From assembly GCA_964540765.1 (NCBI GenBank), contig CAZINW010000004.1, forward strand, positions 1 through 64,000: 64,000 bases of DNA. Direction: 5' to 3'. The notes under the pieces are model-generated. The model did not search any database. It was given only the letters and a program-made list of their open reading frames with translations, and was not told the DNA's origin. The position numbers and the translations under genes are program-made. This stretch comes from CAZJLN01 sp964540765 (GTDB taxonomy: Bacteria; Chloroflexota; Anaerolineae; Anaerolineales; Anaerolineaceae). Of this stretch, positions 26,929 through 35,411 are shown one piece after another (position 1 is the first letter of the stretch; each line of letters starts with the position of its first letter).

Positions 26929-28251
26929 TTAAGGAGGTAGTTGGGTCTGTCCAGGTGGGAGAGGTGTAACGCCAACTTGAGGGGTTAATGTGGGGCTTGG
27001 TGTCGCAGTTGGACGGATCAAGCCATCGACATTAAAAACCAAATGGATGACCTGACCGGTCAGGCCTAACGGTCCAATATCTTCTTGATTAAAGAATATT
27101 TGCAAGGCAGCTGCATTTCCAGTCAGGATTTCAACCTGAGAATCAGCGGTATATGAGTAGGCATTTCCCAGTGTGACCCTGCCCTCGTAAGCCAGTTTAC
27201 CGTCACTGGTCACTCTTACCCATGCATCACTGTTGGCGACAATCACCAGTTGAATGGGAGATGTTTGCGAAATTGGGGTAAAGATGGGTGTGGCTTCTTC
27301 ATAAGAAGGCGTCTCCATGACTGTTGTTTGATCAGCATTATCAGTACTTACGAATGTCTCCTGTCCTATCGGTGCTGTGATCAACACCTCCGCAATATCT
27401 GGAATATCCTCAGTAGTTTGTGGTTCCCGGGTAGCTTTGATCATATTGGAGGTACCCCAGATCAGGAATGCCAGGATACCCAAAATCAACAAGGAGCCGA
27501 AGAGAAGGTCAAGTGTAAAAACCTTTTTTAATGAAACCGCTGCCGGGGAAGCGAATTTGAGCAAAGGATGTTTATTCTTTTCAGGCGATATTTTTTGAAG
27601 ACGTCTCTGCTGCAGTCCTTCTGCAAATTTGAGGAGGATTGCTTCCATGTCCAAATCCAAGAATTTTACGTAGTTTTGGAGATGTCCTTTGGCATGGATT
27701 GTTGTTGGAAAGGCTTCAATATCTCCGGCTTCCAAAGCAAGCAAGTATTCCTTTCTTATATGGATTTGATCCTCGATATTTTCCAGTGAAAGACCAAGCA
27801 ATTTACGCCGCTCAACCAATTCCTGACCGATCTCAAAAAATTCCTGTTGGATATTTATTGAAGGAATTGTTGGGTCCAAATCTGTTAAAGGTATTTTTTC
27901 TTCTGCTTGTTCACTGGATGGTAAAATTTCGTCTTCTTGCGTCAAAGAGCTTTGTTCCGCAAGATCTTCAGGTGCTTGGGGAGCAATTTCATTATTCTCT
28001 GATAATGGTTCTTCCTCAATAGTATCTATATTTGGTGCATGGAGTAATGTGTTTAAATCAACTTTCAGGTAATTGGTAACTATCTTCAGGAATCCGCGTG
28101 CTTGTGCTTGAGAAGATATTTCTGAATAATCATCTTCTTCCAATGCACGCAAGGTAGTTAACCGGATCTGAGTGTTTTTGGCAATCTCCTCGAGCGAGAT
28201 GCCTTTTTCTTCACGAATTTGTTTCAGCCTTTGACCAAGGGTTGGTAACAT
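26929..28251 (-). CDS. RodZ-like membrane protein with two helix-turn-helix domains
   Basis: RodZ links MreB filaments to the membrane in cell-shape control. This 440-residue protein has an XRE/HTH_25 domain at about 6-65 and, unusually, a second one at about 137-200, separated by an acidic linker. One membrane helix follows (about 245-267), then a beta-rich extracytoplasmic domain like the RodZ C-terminal domain (near 335-412). The tail is proline/threonine-rich. Classical RodZ has one HTH domain. It lies between rplI and rimO on the minus strand. The terminator just upstream suggests a separate transcript from rplI. Confidence 0.8.
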   Translation of the reverse strand: MLPTLGQRLKQIREEKGISLEEIAKNTQIRLTTLRALEEDDYSEISSQAQARGFLKIVTNYLKVDLNTLLHAPNIDTIEEEPLSENNEIAPQAPEDLAEQSSLTQEDEILPSSEQAEEKIPLTDLDPTIPSINIQQEFFEIGQELVERRKLLGLSLENIEDQIHIRKEYLLALEAGDIEAFPTTIHAKGHLQNYVKFLDLDMEAILLKFAEGLQQRRLQKISPEKNKHPLLKFASPAAVSLKKVFTLDLLFGSLLILGILAFLIWGTSNMIKATREPQTTEDIPDIAEVLITAPIGQETFVSTDNADQTTVMETPSYEEATPIFTPISQTSPIQLVIVANSDAWVRVTSDGKLAYEGRVTLGNAYSYTADSQVEILTGNAAALQIFFNQEDIGPLGLTGQVIHLVFNVDGLIRPTATPSPTLTPQVGVTPLPPGQTQLPP

Positions 28252-28266
28252 GATCTAAATTCTAAC

Positions 28267-28305
28267 AAAAACCGGCCTGTGAGACAAAATCCTTCGACAG
28301 ACCGG
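28267..28305 (-). terminator. Rho-independent terminator after rplI
   Basis: On the minus strand CCGGTCTGT pairs with ACAGGCCGG (plus positions 28297-28305 and 28272-28280, with one G-U pair) and is followed by five T (plus 28267-28271). It lies between rplI and the RodZ-like gene. Confidence 0.8.
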
Positions 28306-28333
28306 ATCATATAACTTTTGATGAAGTGAAGGA

Positions 28334-28897
28334 TTATTTTTCAGCGATTTCTTCAGTCAAATCAGCAGTGAGTTCTTTTTCAATGGGTTTTTCAACTTCC
28401 ACTGATTGTGCTTCTGCAGTGACTGGTTTTGAAGTGACCTGTTTGACAATTTCACCTTCACGACGTATGATCACAGTCACTTCAGGCACCAGATCAATGG
28501 TCAAGTGGACAGGAATGTGATATTCGCCGAGAGAACGGATTGGTTCCATGGCAATTTGGTGTCTGTCAAGCTCGAGATCATGCTTCAATTTGATCTCATC
28601 AGCAATCATCTGGTTGCTGACCGAGCCGTACAATTTACCCGTCTCACCAGCTTTTACAGAAAATTCCAAAACGATGGCATTGATCACATCCGCCACACTG
28701 CTCAATTCTTTATTGAGCACTGCACGCCGCTCAGTGGCTTTTCTGGAGATTGACTCAGCCAACTTGAGCGAGCCTTCGGTAGCCGGAACCGCCAGTTTTT
28801 GTGGGATCAGATAGTTGCGACCGTATCCATCGGCAACTTTTTTGATCTCACCCGCACGACCTAATTTGTAAACATCTTTGATTAATAGTACTTTCAT
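28334..28897 (-). CDS. rplI: 50S ribosomal protein L9
   Basis: L9 binds 23S rRNA near the L1 stalk. The protein starts MKVLLIKDVYKLGRAGEI and carries the N-terminal rRNA-binding domain with the GYGRNYLIP signature, a long connecting helix and the C-terminal domain. At 187 residues it is longer than the usual 150 because of an acidic, glutamate-rich tail of about 35 residues. I chose ATG 28897, where the conserved sequence begins and AAAGGTAAGGG precedes it; the frame is open for 24 codons further upstream without similarity. It stands apart from rpsF and rpsR, which often accompany it. Confidence 0.95.
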   Translation of the reverse strand: MKVLLIKDVYKLGRAGEIKKVADGYGRNYLIPQKLAVPATEGSLKLAESISRKATERRAVLNKELSSVADVINAIVLEFSVKAGETGKLYGSVSNQMIADEIKLKHDLELDRHQIAMEPIRSLGEYHIPVHLTIDLVPEVTVIIRREGEIVKQVTSKPVTAEAQSVEVEKPIEKELTADLTEEIAEK

Positions 28898-29111
28898 TGA
28901 CAAGCCCTTACCTTTCAGTAGTTTTATTTTTTTGCAAAACGAAGGGTACAACGTTTTGAACCGATACATTTTACCAGATTGTCATTTAAATACAATAGCA
29001 TTTTTACGGGATTGGGTTGAATAATGGAATTCGATGGATATTATTTTTATGAAGGACCTATGATTCGGGTATACTTACCCAAAACCAATCTGCTTTGGAG
29101 GTTGCTGTTCT

Positions 29112-30767
29112 ATGAAACTTGACGCTGCTCATGATCAATGGCAAGAAAAGAATTATCAAAATGCGATAAAACGCTTTCCTGAACGTCGAGAGCACTTCAC
29201 AACCACATCAGGCACTGAATTACCGCCAATTTTTGTGCCTGAAAAACAAGACGAGGATTATCTGGAGGATCTTGGCTTTCCTGGTGATTATCCCTTTACA
29301 AGGGGCGTTCAACCCAGCATGTATCGCGGCCGGTTTTGGACGATGCGGCAATATGCAGGATATGCCAGTGCCGAGGAATCCAATGAGCGTTACCGTTTTC
29401 TATTGGCGCAGGGTCAGACAGGCCTTTCAGTTGCATTTGATTTACCCACTCAGATAGGGTATGACGCGGACGATCCAATTGCATCCGGAGAGGTTGGCAA
29501 AGTAGGTGTTTCGATTTCTTCTCTGCAGGATATGGATACGCTGTTCCAGAACATTCCCCTTGATAAAGTCTCAACCAGTATGACGATCAACGCGCCAGCA
29601 GCAGTTCTCCTGGCAATGTATATTGCTGTCGGTAAAAAACAGGGTGTGCCTGCCAAACAATTACGCGGCACAGTTCAAAACGATATATTGAAAGAATATG
29701 TCGCTCGTGGGACTTATATTTTCCCGCCACAGCCATCCATGCGGTTGATTACTGATATCTTCAGTTTCTGTAAATCCGAGGTGCCCAACTGGAACACAAT
29801 CAGTATTTCAGGATACCATATTCGGGAAGCTGGAGCAACTGCTGCCCAGGAAGTAGCTTTTACACTGGCGAATGCCATCGCGTATATCCAGGCTGCGATT
29901 GATGTTGGCTTGGGCGTTGATGAATTTGCCCCTCAGCTGTCCTTCTTTTTCAATGCACATAACAATTTTCTGGAAGAGATCGCAAAATTCAGAGCTGCCA
30001 GGCGGCTTTATGCGCGAATTATGAGAGAAAGATTTAATGCCCAGGATGCCAATTCTCAAAAAATGCGTTTCCATACCCAGACAGCGGGCTCGACCCTGAC
30101 AGCCCAGCAACCTGAAAACAATATTGTCAGGGTGACCTTACAGGCATTAGCTGCTGTTTTGGGAGGAACCCAATCCCTGCATACCAACAGCATGGACGAA
30201 GCACTATGGCTTCCGACACAAAAAGCAGTCCAAGTGGCTTTACGAACCCAGCAGATCATTGCACATGAATCTGGCGTTGCAGATACGATCGATCCCATGG
30301 CTGGGTCTTATGTAGTTGAACAGCTCACAGATGAGATTGAGCGGATGGCAAGTAACTACATCAAGATCATTGATGCCATGGGTGGCGCTTTGAAAGCAAT
30401 AGAGAATGGATATATGCAAAGCGAGATTCAGGATGCTGCTTATGACTTTCAGCGAAAACTGGAAAAAGGGGAGGAAGTGATCGTAGGCGTAAACCGCTTC
30501 CAGGTTGAAGAAGAAATTTCGCTTGAATCTCTCCGCATCGATGCTGCGATTGAAAAGAACCAACAAAATAAGTTGGCGTCTTTGCGCGCCAATCGTGATG
30601 CAGAGGTGGTTAATACCTTGTTAGGTAAGTTGGAAATGACAGCCAGGGGTACTGATAATCTAATGCCTTTATTTATTGAATGTGTTGAACACGACATTAC
30701 TTTGGGTGAAATTTGTGGTGTTTTGCGTGGTGTTTGGGGCGAATACCAGGCACCAATGTTTTTATAG
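29112..30767 (+). CDS. mcmA: Methylmalonyl-CoA mutase, large (catalytic) chain
   Basis: This enzyme interconverts methylmalonyl-CoA and succinyl-CoA with adenosylcobalamin, in propionate metabolism. The 551-residue protein is the TIM-barrel catalytic domain only: PFTRGVQPSMYRGRFWTMRQ near residue 60, the FDLPTQIGYDAD stretch and the RFHTQTAGSTLTAQQP active-site segment. The cobalamin-binding domain is absent and must be a separate small protein not in this window, as in archaeal-type mutases. GGAGG stands a few bases upstream of the ATG. The epimerase gene follows 18 bases downstream, which confirms the pathway. Confidence 0.95.
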   Translation: MKLDAAHDQWQEKNYQNAIKRFPERREHFTTTSGTELPPIFVPEKQDEDYLEDLGFPGDYPFTRGVQPSMYRGRFWTMRQYAGYASAEESNERYRFLLAQGQTGLSVAFDLPTQIGYDADDPIASGEVGKVGVSISSLQDMDTLFQNIPLDKVSTSMTINAPAAVLLAMYIAVGKKQGVPAKQLRGTVQNDILKEYVARGTYIFPPQPSMRLITDIFSFCKSEVPNWNTISISGYHIREAGATAAQEVAFTLANAIAYIQAAIDVGLGVDEFAPQLSFFFNAHNNFLEEIAKFRAARRLYARIMRERFNAQDANSQKMRFHTQTAGSTLTAQQPENNIVRVTLQALAAVLGGTQSLHTNSMDEALWLPTQKAVQVALRTQQIIAHESGVADTIDPMAGSYVVEQLTDEIERMASNYIKIIDAMGGALKAIENGYMQSEIQDAAYDFQRKLEKGEEVIVGVNRFQVEEEISLESLRIDAAIEKNQQNKLASLRANRDAEVVNTLLGKLEMTARGTDNLMPLFIECVEHDITLGEICGVLRGVWGEYQAPMFL

Positions 30768-30785
30768 CATGGAGGTAAGAGATAA

Positions 30786-31193
30786 ATGAATAATGTTAAG
30801 AAAGTGAACCATGTGGCAATTGTGGTAGAGAATATTGATGAATCCCTGAAGTTTTGGAGGGATGTCATGGGATTAGAACTCGACCATATCGAAGATGTAC
30901 CTTCGCAGCAATCTCTGGTCGCGTTTTTACCTGTCGGAGATGGAGAAATTGAACTGGTACAACCAACGTCTCCTGATTCGGGAATGGCAAAGTATCTTGA
31001 GAAACGCGGGGAGGGCATGCACCACTTATGTTTTGAGGTGCAGGATATCGAAAACGTGTTAATGATGCTCAAAGAAAAAGGGATCCGAGTGATTGATGAA
31101 ACCCCAAAAGTTCTGCCAGGGCGCAAAATGGCTTTCATTCATCCGAAATCCGCCAACGGCGTCCTAGTCGAGTTGTATGAATTGACCGAATAA
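30786..31193 (+). CDS. mce: Methylmalonyl-CoA epimerase
   Basis: This enzyme interconverts the 2R and 2S isomers of methylmalonyl-CoA so that the mutase can use them. It is a vicinal-oxygen-chelate protein of 135 residues, the normal length. The likely metal ligands are H9 (VNHVAIVV), H80 (GEGMHHLCFEV) and E129 (VLVELYE). GGAGG ends eleven bases before the ATG. It forms a two-gene operon with the mutase. Confidence 0.93.
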   Translation: MNNVKKVNHVAIVVENIDESLKFWRDVMGLELDHIEDVPSQQSLVAFLPVGDGEIELVQPTSPDSGMAKYLEKRGEGMHHLCFEVQDIENVLMMLKEKGIRVIDETPKVLPGRKMAFIHPKSANGVLVELYELTE

Positions 31194-31225
31194 TTTTTAC
31201 GAAATTTTTAAAAAACAATAAATCC

Positions 31226-31846
31226 TCAGGAGAATAAATTTGTGTTCAGAGTTGATATTATTCTATCCACAGCCATTCGCATGATATTAAGTGACATGGA
31301 TGGGCAATCCCTTCCTTGCCCAACCACCTGTTCGGGAAGAGCTGGAAGGTGAACGAACCCGGCCATGGTGAGCAAACCATTGCTGGCAATGTGATGCATC
31401 AAGATATAAAACACCTGGTTACACAGATAAGTTCCTGCAGAATAAGAAACCTCACAGGGTATCCCTGAGGCAGTGATAGCTTGATGTAATTTATGGATGG
31501 GGAGGGTTGAAAAGTATGCCACTGGCGCATCCTGAACGATGGGTTGATCTTCAATTTTGTTACCCTGGTTATCTGGAATGCGGAAATTTAGCAAATTAAT
31601 TGCCACTTTCTCAAGACTTATCAATGCCCGACCGGTTGCCTGTCCCAAACAAACGACAGCATCTGGTTGGTAAAAATCCAATGAGTCGATGAGTTTAATC
31701 GGTGCGTTATTCGTATCGACTGGTAATAAGCAGGTATAAAGGTTGTCATTAACCTTGTGTTGCGTTTCAAAAGCCTTGATCAGTAATTGGCTGGGGTTTA
31801 TGGCACTGCCAGCAAAAGGCTCAAAACCTGTGATCAGAATTTTCAT
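31226..31846 (-). CDS. pcp: Pyrrolidone-carboxylate peptidase
   Basis: This cytosolic cysteine peptidase (family C15) removes N-terminal pyroglutamate from peptides. The 206-residue protein has ILITGFEPF at the start and the catalytic triad E79 (ISLEKVAIN), C142 (SAGTYLCN) and H166 (GFVHLP) in the right order. It is a single minus-strand gene, convergent with the epimerase gene and divergent from the Nudix gene. Confidence 0.93.
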   Translation of the reverse strand: MKILITGFEPFAGSAINPSQLLIKAFETQHKVNDNLYTCLLPVDTNNAPIKLIDSLDFYQPDAVVCLGQATGRALISLEKVAINLLNFRIPDNQGNKIEDQPIVQDAPVAYFSTLPIHKLHQAITASGIPCEVSYSAGTYLCNQVFYILMHHIASNGLLTMAGFVHLPALPEQVVGQGRDCPSMSLNIMRMAVDRIISTLNTNLFS

Positions 31847-31893
31847 GGGTCCTCCCTGTCGATTTTAACATTATTTAAGAGAACCAAGTCGAA

Positions 31894-31943
31894 TTCACCT
31901 CAGAGGGTGAACAGTCATTCATAACGAATGCCTATGCTATAAT
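31894..31943 (+). promoter_or_regulatory. Extended -10 promoter with adjacent inverted repeat, start of the long F420/molybdenum gene array
   Basis: TGC-TATAAT (31935-31943) is an extended -10 element placed 23 bases before the Nudix ATG; no clear -35 is seen. Just upstream TTCACC (31894-31899) and GGTGAA (31906-31911) form an inverted repeat around TCAGAG. The repeat sits where a regulator could act on the promoter. The plus-strand genes that follow to 50258 have no comparable gap, so this may control the whole array (inference). Confidence 0.4.
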
Positions 31944-31966
31944 TTCTTTTATGAAGGAAGATAACC

Positions 31967-32596
31967 ATGTCTGAAATAAATATTCCCAATTGGATGATTT
32001 GGGCGAGGCAATTACAGGCAATCAGTCAATCCGGAATGTATTTCTCAAGTAACGACTTTGACAGGGAACGGTTTCAGAAAATTTCAGCCATTGCTGCGGA
32101 AATTATGGCAGATTACACATGCGTGCCAAAGGAGAAGTGGCAGGAAGGTTTTACTGACCAAAAAGGGTACGCGACACCGAAAGTGTCTGTTCGGGCTGCT
32201 GTTTTTCAAGACCATCACATTTTGCTCGTGCATGAAAAACTTGACGGTCTCTGGTCAATGCCCGGTGGATGGGCGGATTTGAATGATCCCCCTTCAAAGA
32301 TGATTGAGCGCGAAGTTTGGGAAGAAAGCGGATTTATTGTAAAAGCTGTGAAACTGATCGCTGTGCATGAGTCCAATCATGACAGGCATCCACTTGAGTT
32401 CTGGCATAGTTATACCCTGGTTTTCCTTTGTGATCTTTTAGGAGGAGAGCCTGGAGAGAGTATTGAAACAAGCGAATGCGACTTCTTTACGGAAGGAAGC
32501 TTGCCTCCGCTTTCCCTCTCAAGAACGACGACTAAAAGTATTGCGGAAGCGTTTTATTTTCTCGATCATCCTGAAGCAATGAGTAATTTTGATTAA
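31967..32596 (+). CDS. Nudix hydrolase with N-terminal Nudix-associated domain
   Basis: Nudix enzymes hydrolyse nucleoside diphosphates linked to another group. The 209-residue protein has a helical Nudix-associated N-terminal domain (about 1-65) and a Nudix fold. The core R115-E-V-W-E-E-S-G122 and the preceding SMPGGWAD are clear. The first glutamate of the classical Nudix box is replaced by N/D, as happens in this subgroup. The domain layout resembles ADP-ribose pyrophosphatase-type proteins. It is the first gene after the promoter at 31938 and ends 12 bases before the SsnA-like gene. Its substrate is unknown. Confidence 0.85.
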   Translation: MSEINIPNWMIWARQLQAISQSGMYFSSNDFDRERFQKISAIAAEIMADYTCVPKEKWQEGFTDQKGYATPKVSVRAAVFQDHHILLVHEKLDGLWSMPGGWADLNDPPSKMIEREVWEESGFIVKAVKLIAVHESNHDRHPLEFWHSYTLVFLCDLLGGEPGESIETSECDFFTEGSLPPLSLSRTTTKSIAEAFYFLDHPEAMSNFD

Positions 32597-32608
32597 TTGG
32601 AGGTCAGC

Positions 32609-33946
32609 ATGATCATTACCAATGGAAGAATTGTGACATGGGGTCAACCCAATGTGATCCTTATTGGAGATGCCATCCTGGTCAAAGATGGCAGAATTGA
32701 GAAGATTGACAATGCTGATATGCTAATCAAAGCCAACCCGAAAGAGGAAATAATGGATGCGGGCGGTCAATTGGTGATGCCAGGCAATATTTGTGCGCAT
32801 ACTCATTTTTATGGTGCTTTTGCCAGGGGCATGACCATCCCTGGTGAACCACCATCCAATTTCCACAAAATCCTTGAACAACTCTGGTGGAAGCTGGATA
32901 AAGCCCTGGATCTGGAAGCAGTACGATATTCAGCCATGGTTTGCCTTGTGGATGCCATCAAGCACGGCACGACAACTTTAATCGATCATCATGCATCCCC
33001 TCATGCGATTGATGGGTCGCTGGATGTCATTGCTGAAGCTGTTAATACTGCTGGCGTGCGGGCATCTTTGTGCTATGAAGTTTCAGACAGGGATGGCGGA
33101 ACAAAAGCGTTGCAGGGTATTCGTGAGAACCGGCGTTTTCTTGATCGCATCAGGAGAGGAGAAGCACAAGATGCGCTTCTCAGGGCTCATTTTGGCTTGC
33201 ATGCCAGCCTGACATTGAGTGACAGAACTCTGGAAAAGTGCCGACAGGAATGCCCTGACGAAGTCGGCTTTCATGCACATGCTGCCGAAGGCAAGATTGA
33301 CGAGGACGACAGTTTGCATAAATCAGGGAAACGGGTCATCGAGCGTTTTGCAGATTTTGGAATACTGGGAAAATCAAGCATCATGGCACATGGCGTGCAT
33401 TTGGATGACCGTGAAATTATGCTTCTGGCAGAAACTGGTACCTGGCTGACCCACCAGCCCCGTTCTAATATGAACAATGCAGTGGGGGTGGCGCCTATAG
33501 AGAAGATGCTTAAGGCAGGCGTAAGGGTCGGCATGGGTAATGATGGCTTCTCGAACGCGATGTGGGAGGAGTGGAAGGCTGCTTATTTGCTGCATAAGGC
33601 GCATTTACTTGATCCGCGAGCCATGAATGGCTATGAAGTGGTTACCATGGCAGTTACAAACAATGCTGACCTGGTTACATCACTATTCAATGGTCTTAGA
33701 ATCGGGGAGATAACTGAAGGGGCAGCTGCTGACATTATTTTTGTGGATTATCATGAGTTCACGCCGATGCATTCCGGCAATCTCCCGTGGCATATCCTTT
33801 TTGGCTTTCGTGAGAGCATGATTACCACTACTATTGTGGCAGGCAAGGTATTGATGAAAGACAGGATTTTGACCACGCTTGATGAACCAGAGATTACCAG
33901 CAAGGCATTTGATTCAGCAGCGAGAACATGGTCACTGATTAACTAA
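32609..33946 (+). CDS. ssnA: SsnA-like amidohydrolase (aminohydrolase)
   Basis: This 445-residue protein belongs to the metal-dependent amidohydrolases that deaminate or hydrolyse N-heterocycles such as guanine or s-triazines. Metal-site motifs are H64-T-H66, H-A-H-A-A-E-G, the MAHGVHL segment and the late aspartate in GNDGFSN. It resembles SsnA, which in enterobacteria sits with purine-catabolic molybdenum hydroxylase genes. I chose ATG 32609, preceded by GGAGG; a TTG twelve bases upstream is less likely. Its place ahead of two molybdenum hydroxylases and their selenium-linked maturation genes supports a role in purine-like ring catabolism. The exact substrate is not known. Confidence 0.85.
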   Translation: MIITNGRIVTWGQPNVILIGDAILVKDGRIEKIDNADMLIKANPKEEIMDAGGQLVMPGNICAHTHFYGAFARGMTIPGEPPSNFHKILEQLWWKLDKALDLEAVRYSAMVCLVDAIKHGTTTLIDHHASPHAIDGSLDVIAEAVNTAGVRASLCYEVSDRDGGTKALQGIRENRRFLDRIRRGEAQDALLRAHFGLHASLTLSDRTLEKCRQECPDEVGFHAHAAEGKIDEDDSLHKSGKRVIERFADFGILGKSSIMAHGVHLDDREIMLLAETGTWLTHQPRSNMNNAVGVAPIEKMLKAGVRVGMGNDGFSNAMWEEWKAAYLLHKAHLLDPRAMNGYEVVTMAVTNNADLVTSLFNGLRIGEITEGAAADIIFVDYHEFTPMHSGNLPWHILFGFRESMITTTIVAGKVLMKDRILTTLDEPEITSKAFDSAARTWSLIN

Positions 33947-33957
33947 AGAGGCTAACA

Positions 33958-34638
33958 ATGGAGGTAATAAAAAACGCAATGAAAATCGCCATTATTGGTG
34001 GAACAGGCAAAGAAGGCAAAGGTCTGGCATTTTGCTGGGCAAAGGCAGGGCATCATGTCATTATTGGTTCGCGCACACTTGAAAAAGCACAAACAGCTGC
34101 TGGGGAATTGATGAGTCTTTTACCTTTTGATATTCATTTAGAGGCAATGGAGAATGATGCAGCTGTAAAGGAATGTGATCTTGCTGTTATCACTGTACCC
34201 TACACAGCACATAAAGCAACACTCGAATTATTGAAACCTCATTTAAAGGGAAAAATCCTGATTGATGTGACTGTTCCGTTGCATCCTCCCAAGGTGACGC
34301 GGGTGTCAATGCCCCCAGAAGGAAGCGCCGCGCAGGAAGCCCAGTCCATTTTGGGAGAAGACACACGTGTTGTTGCCGCTTTCCAAAACATTTCCTATGA
34401 AAATCTGATGAAAGATGAGGCACCAATGTGTGATGTTCTGGTGTGCGGAAATGGCAAGGAAGCCAGGCAAATTGTGCTCGGGCTTGTTGCTGACGCGGGC
34501 TTGATTGGATGGGACGCAGGCGTCATTGAAAATGCTGTTGTTGTAGAAGGATTGGCGTCAATTTTGATCGGATTGAATATTCAGCATAAAGTGCATTCAA
34601 CCGGTATACGCATTACTGGCATAGAAAAGGCACGATGA
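33958..34638 (+). CDS. npdG: F420H2:NADP+ oxidoreductase (NADPH-dependent F420 reductase)
   Basis: This cytosolic enzyme moves hydride between coenzyme F420 and NADP. The 226-residue protein has the dinucleotide motif IGGTGKEGKG at its N-terminus, the SRTLEKA segment for the NADP 2'-phosphate, ITVPYTAHKATLE and the VVAAFQNISYE stretch typical of the family. AGAGG precedes ATG 33958; ATG 33979 (starting MKIAIIGG) is an alternative. Its stop overlaps the cofE start by four bases. It heads a four-gene F420 block and could supply reduced F420 to the luciferase-like enzyme downstream. Confidence 0.92.
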   Translation: MEVIKNAMKIAIIGGTGKEGKGLAFCWAKAGHHVIIGSRTLEKAQTAAGELMSLLPFDIHLEAMENDAAVKECDLAVITVPYTAHKATLELLKPHLKGKILIDVTVPLHPPKVTRVSMPPEGSAAQEAQSILGEDTRVVAAFQNISYENLMKDEAPMCDVLVCGNGKEARQIVLGLVADAGLIGWDAGVIENAVVVEGLASILIGLNIQHKVHSTGIRITGIEKAR

Positions 34639-35411
34639 AGGAACAATCATTAACACTGACGCGTGTTCTTGGCATTAAGCATATTGTTGAGGGCGATGAT
34701 CTTGGCATGATCCTGATGAAAGCATTGGGGGATAATCAGATCAGGCTCGAAGATGGGGATATCCTGGTGCTTGCCCAGAAAATTGTTTCAAAAGCCGAGG
34801 GTAGATTGGTTAATTTGACGACAGTTAAACCTTCTCAAAAAGCAATCCGGATTGCCTCCGAAGTTGAAAAACGTCCGGAATTAATCGAGTTGATCCTGCA
34901 GGAGAGCAATGAGGTCTTGAGAACCAGACCTGGGACCATCATTGTTGAGCATAAATCAGGTTTTGTATGTGCCAATGCGGGCATCGATCATTCCAATGTG
35001 CAGGGAACCTGGGGAAACCCGGAAGATTGGGTTTTGCTTTTACCAGTTGACGCAAACAAATCTGCTGACAGCATCAGAAACTATATTGAAACAATTTCCG
35101 ATGCCCATGTGGGTGTGATGATCATTGATTCATATGGTCGCGCCTGGAGAATGGGTACCATCGGTATGGCAATTGGTCTGTCGGGTATACCTGCGCTGGT
35201 GGATTTGCGTGGCAAGCCAGATCTGTATGATTACAAACTTCGCGTAACTGTGGTTGCCGCTGCTGATGAACTTGCTGCTGCAGCTTCCCTCATGATGGGT
35301 CAGGCAGATGAAGGTACACCAGTTGTTCATGCGCGAGGTTTTCCTTACACGTTGCGTGAAAGTAATGCCTCAGAGTTGGTCCGTTCAAAATCGTATGACA
35401 TGTTCAGATGA
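34635..35411 (+). CDS. cofE: Coenzyme F420-0:L-glutamate ligase
   Basis: CofE adds glutamate residues to F420-0 using GTP, forming the F420 tail. The 258-residue protein has GDILVLAQKIVSKAEGR near residue 40, RTRPGTIIVEHKSGFVCANAG and the SYGRAWRMGTIGMAIG segment, all characteristic. It has the single-domain form; the extra FMN-dependent domain of mycobacterial FbiB is absent. ATGA overlaps link it to npdG before it and cofD after it. Confidence 0.94.
   Translation: MKEQSLTLTRVLGIKHIVEGDDLGMILMKALGDNQIRLEDGDILVLAQKIVSKAEGRLVNLTTVKPSQKAIRIASEVEKRPELIELILQESNEVLRTRPGTIIVEHKSGFVCANAGIDHSNVQGTWGNPEDWVLLLPVDANKSADSIRNYIETISDAHVGVMIIDSYGRAWRMGTIGMAIGLSGIPALVDLRGKPDLYDYKLRVTVVAAADELAAAASLMMGQADEGTPVVHARGFPYTLRESNASELVRSKSYDMFR

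Noticed and set aside
30449..31138. Antisense open frame spanning the mutase and epimerase genes
   Set aside because: It covers two recognised genes and the gap between them on the other strand, and its translation has low-complexity serine-rich content.
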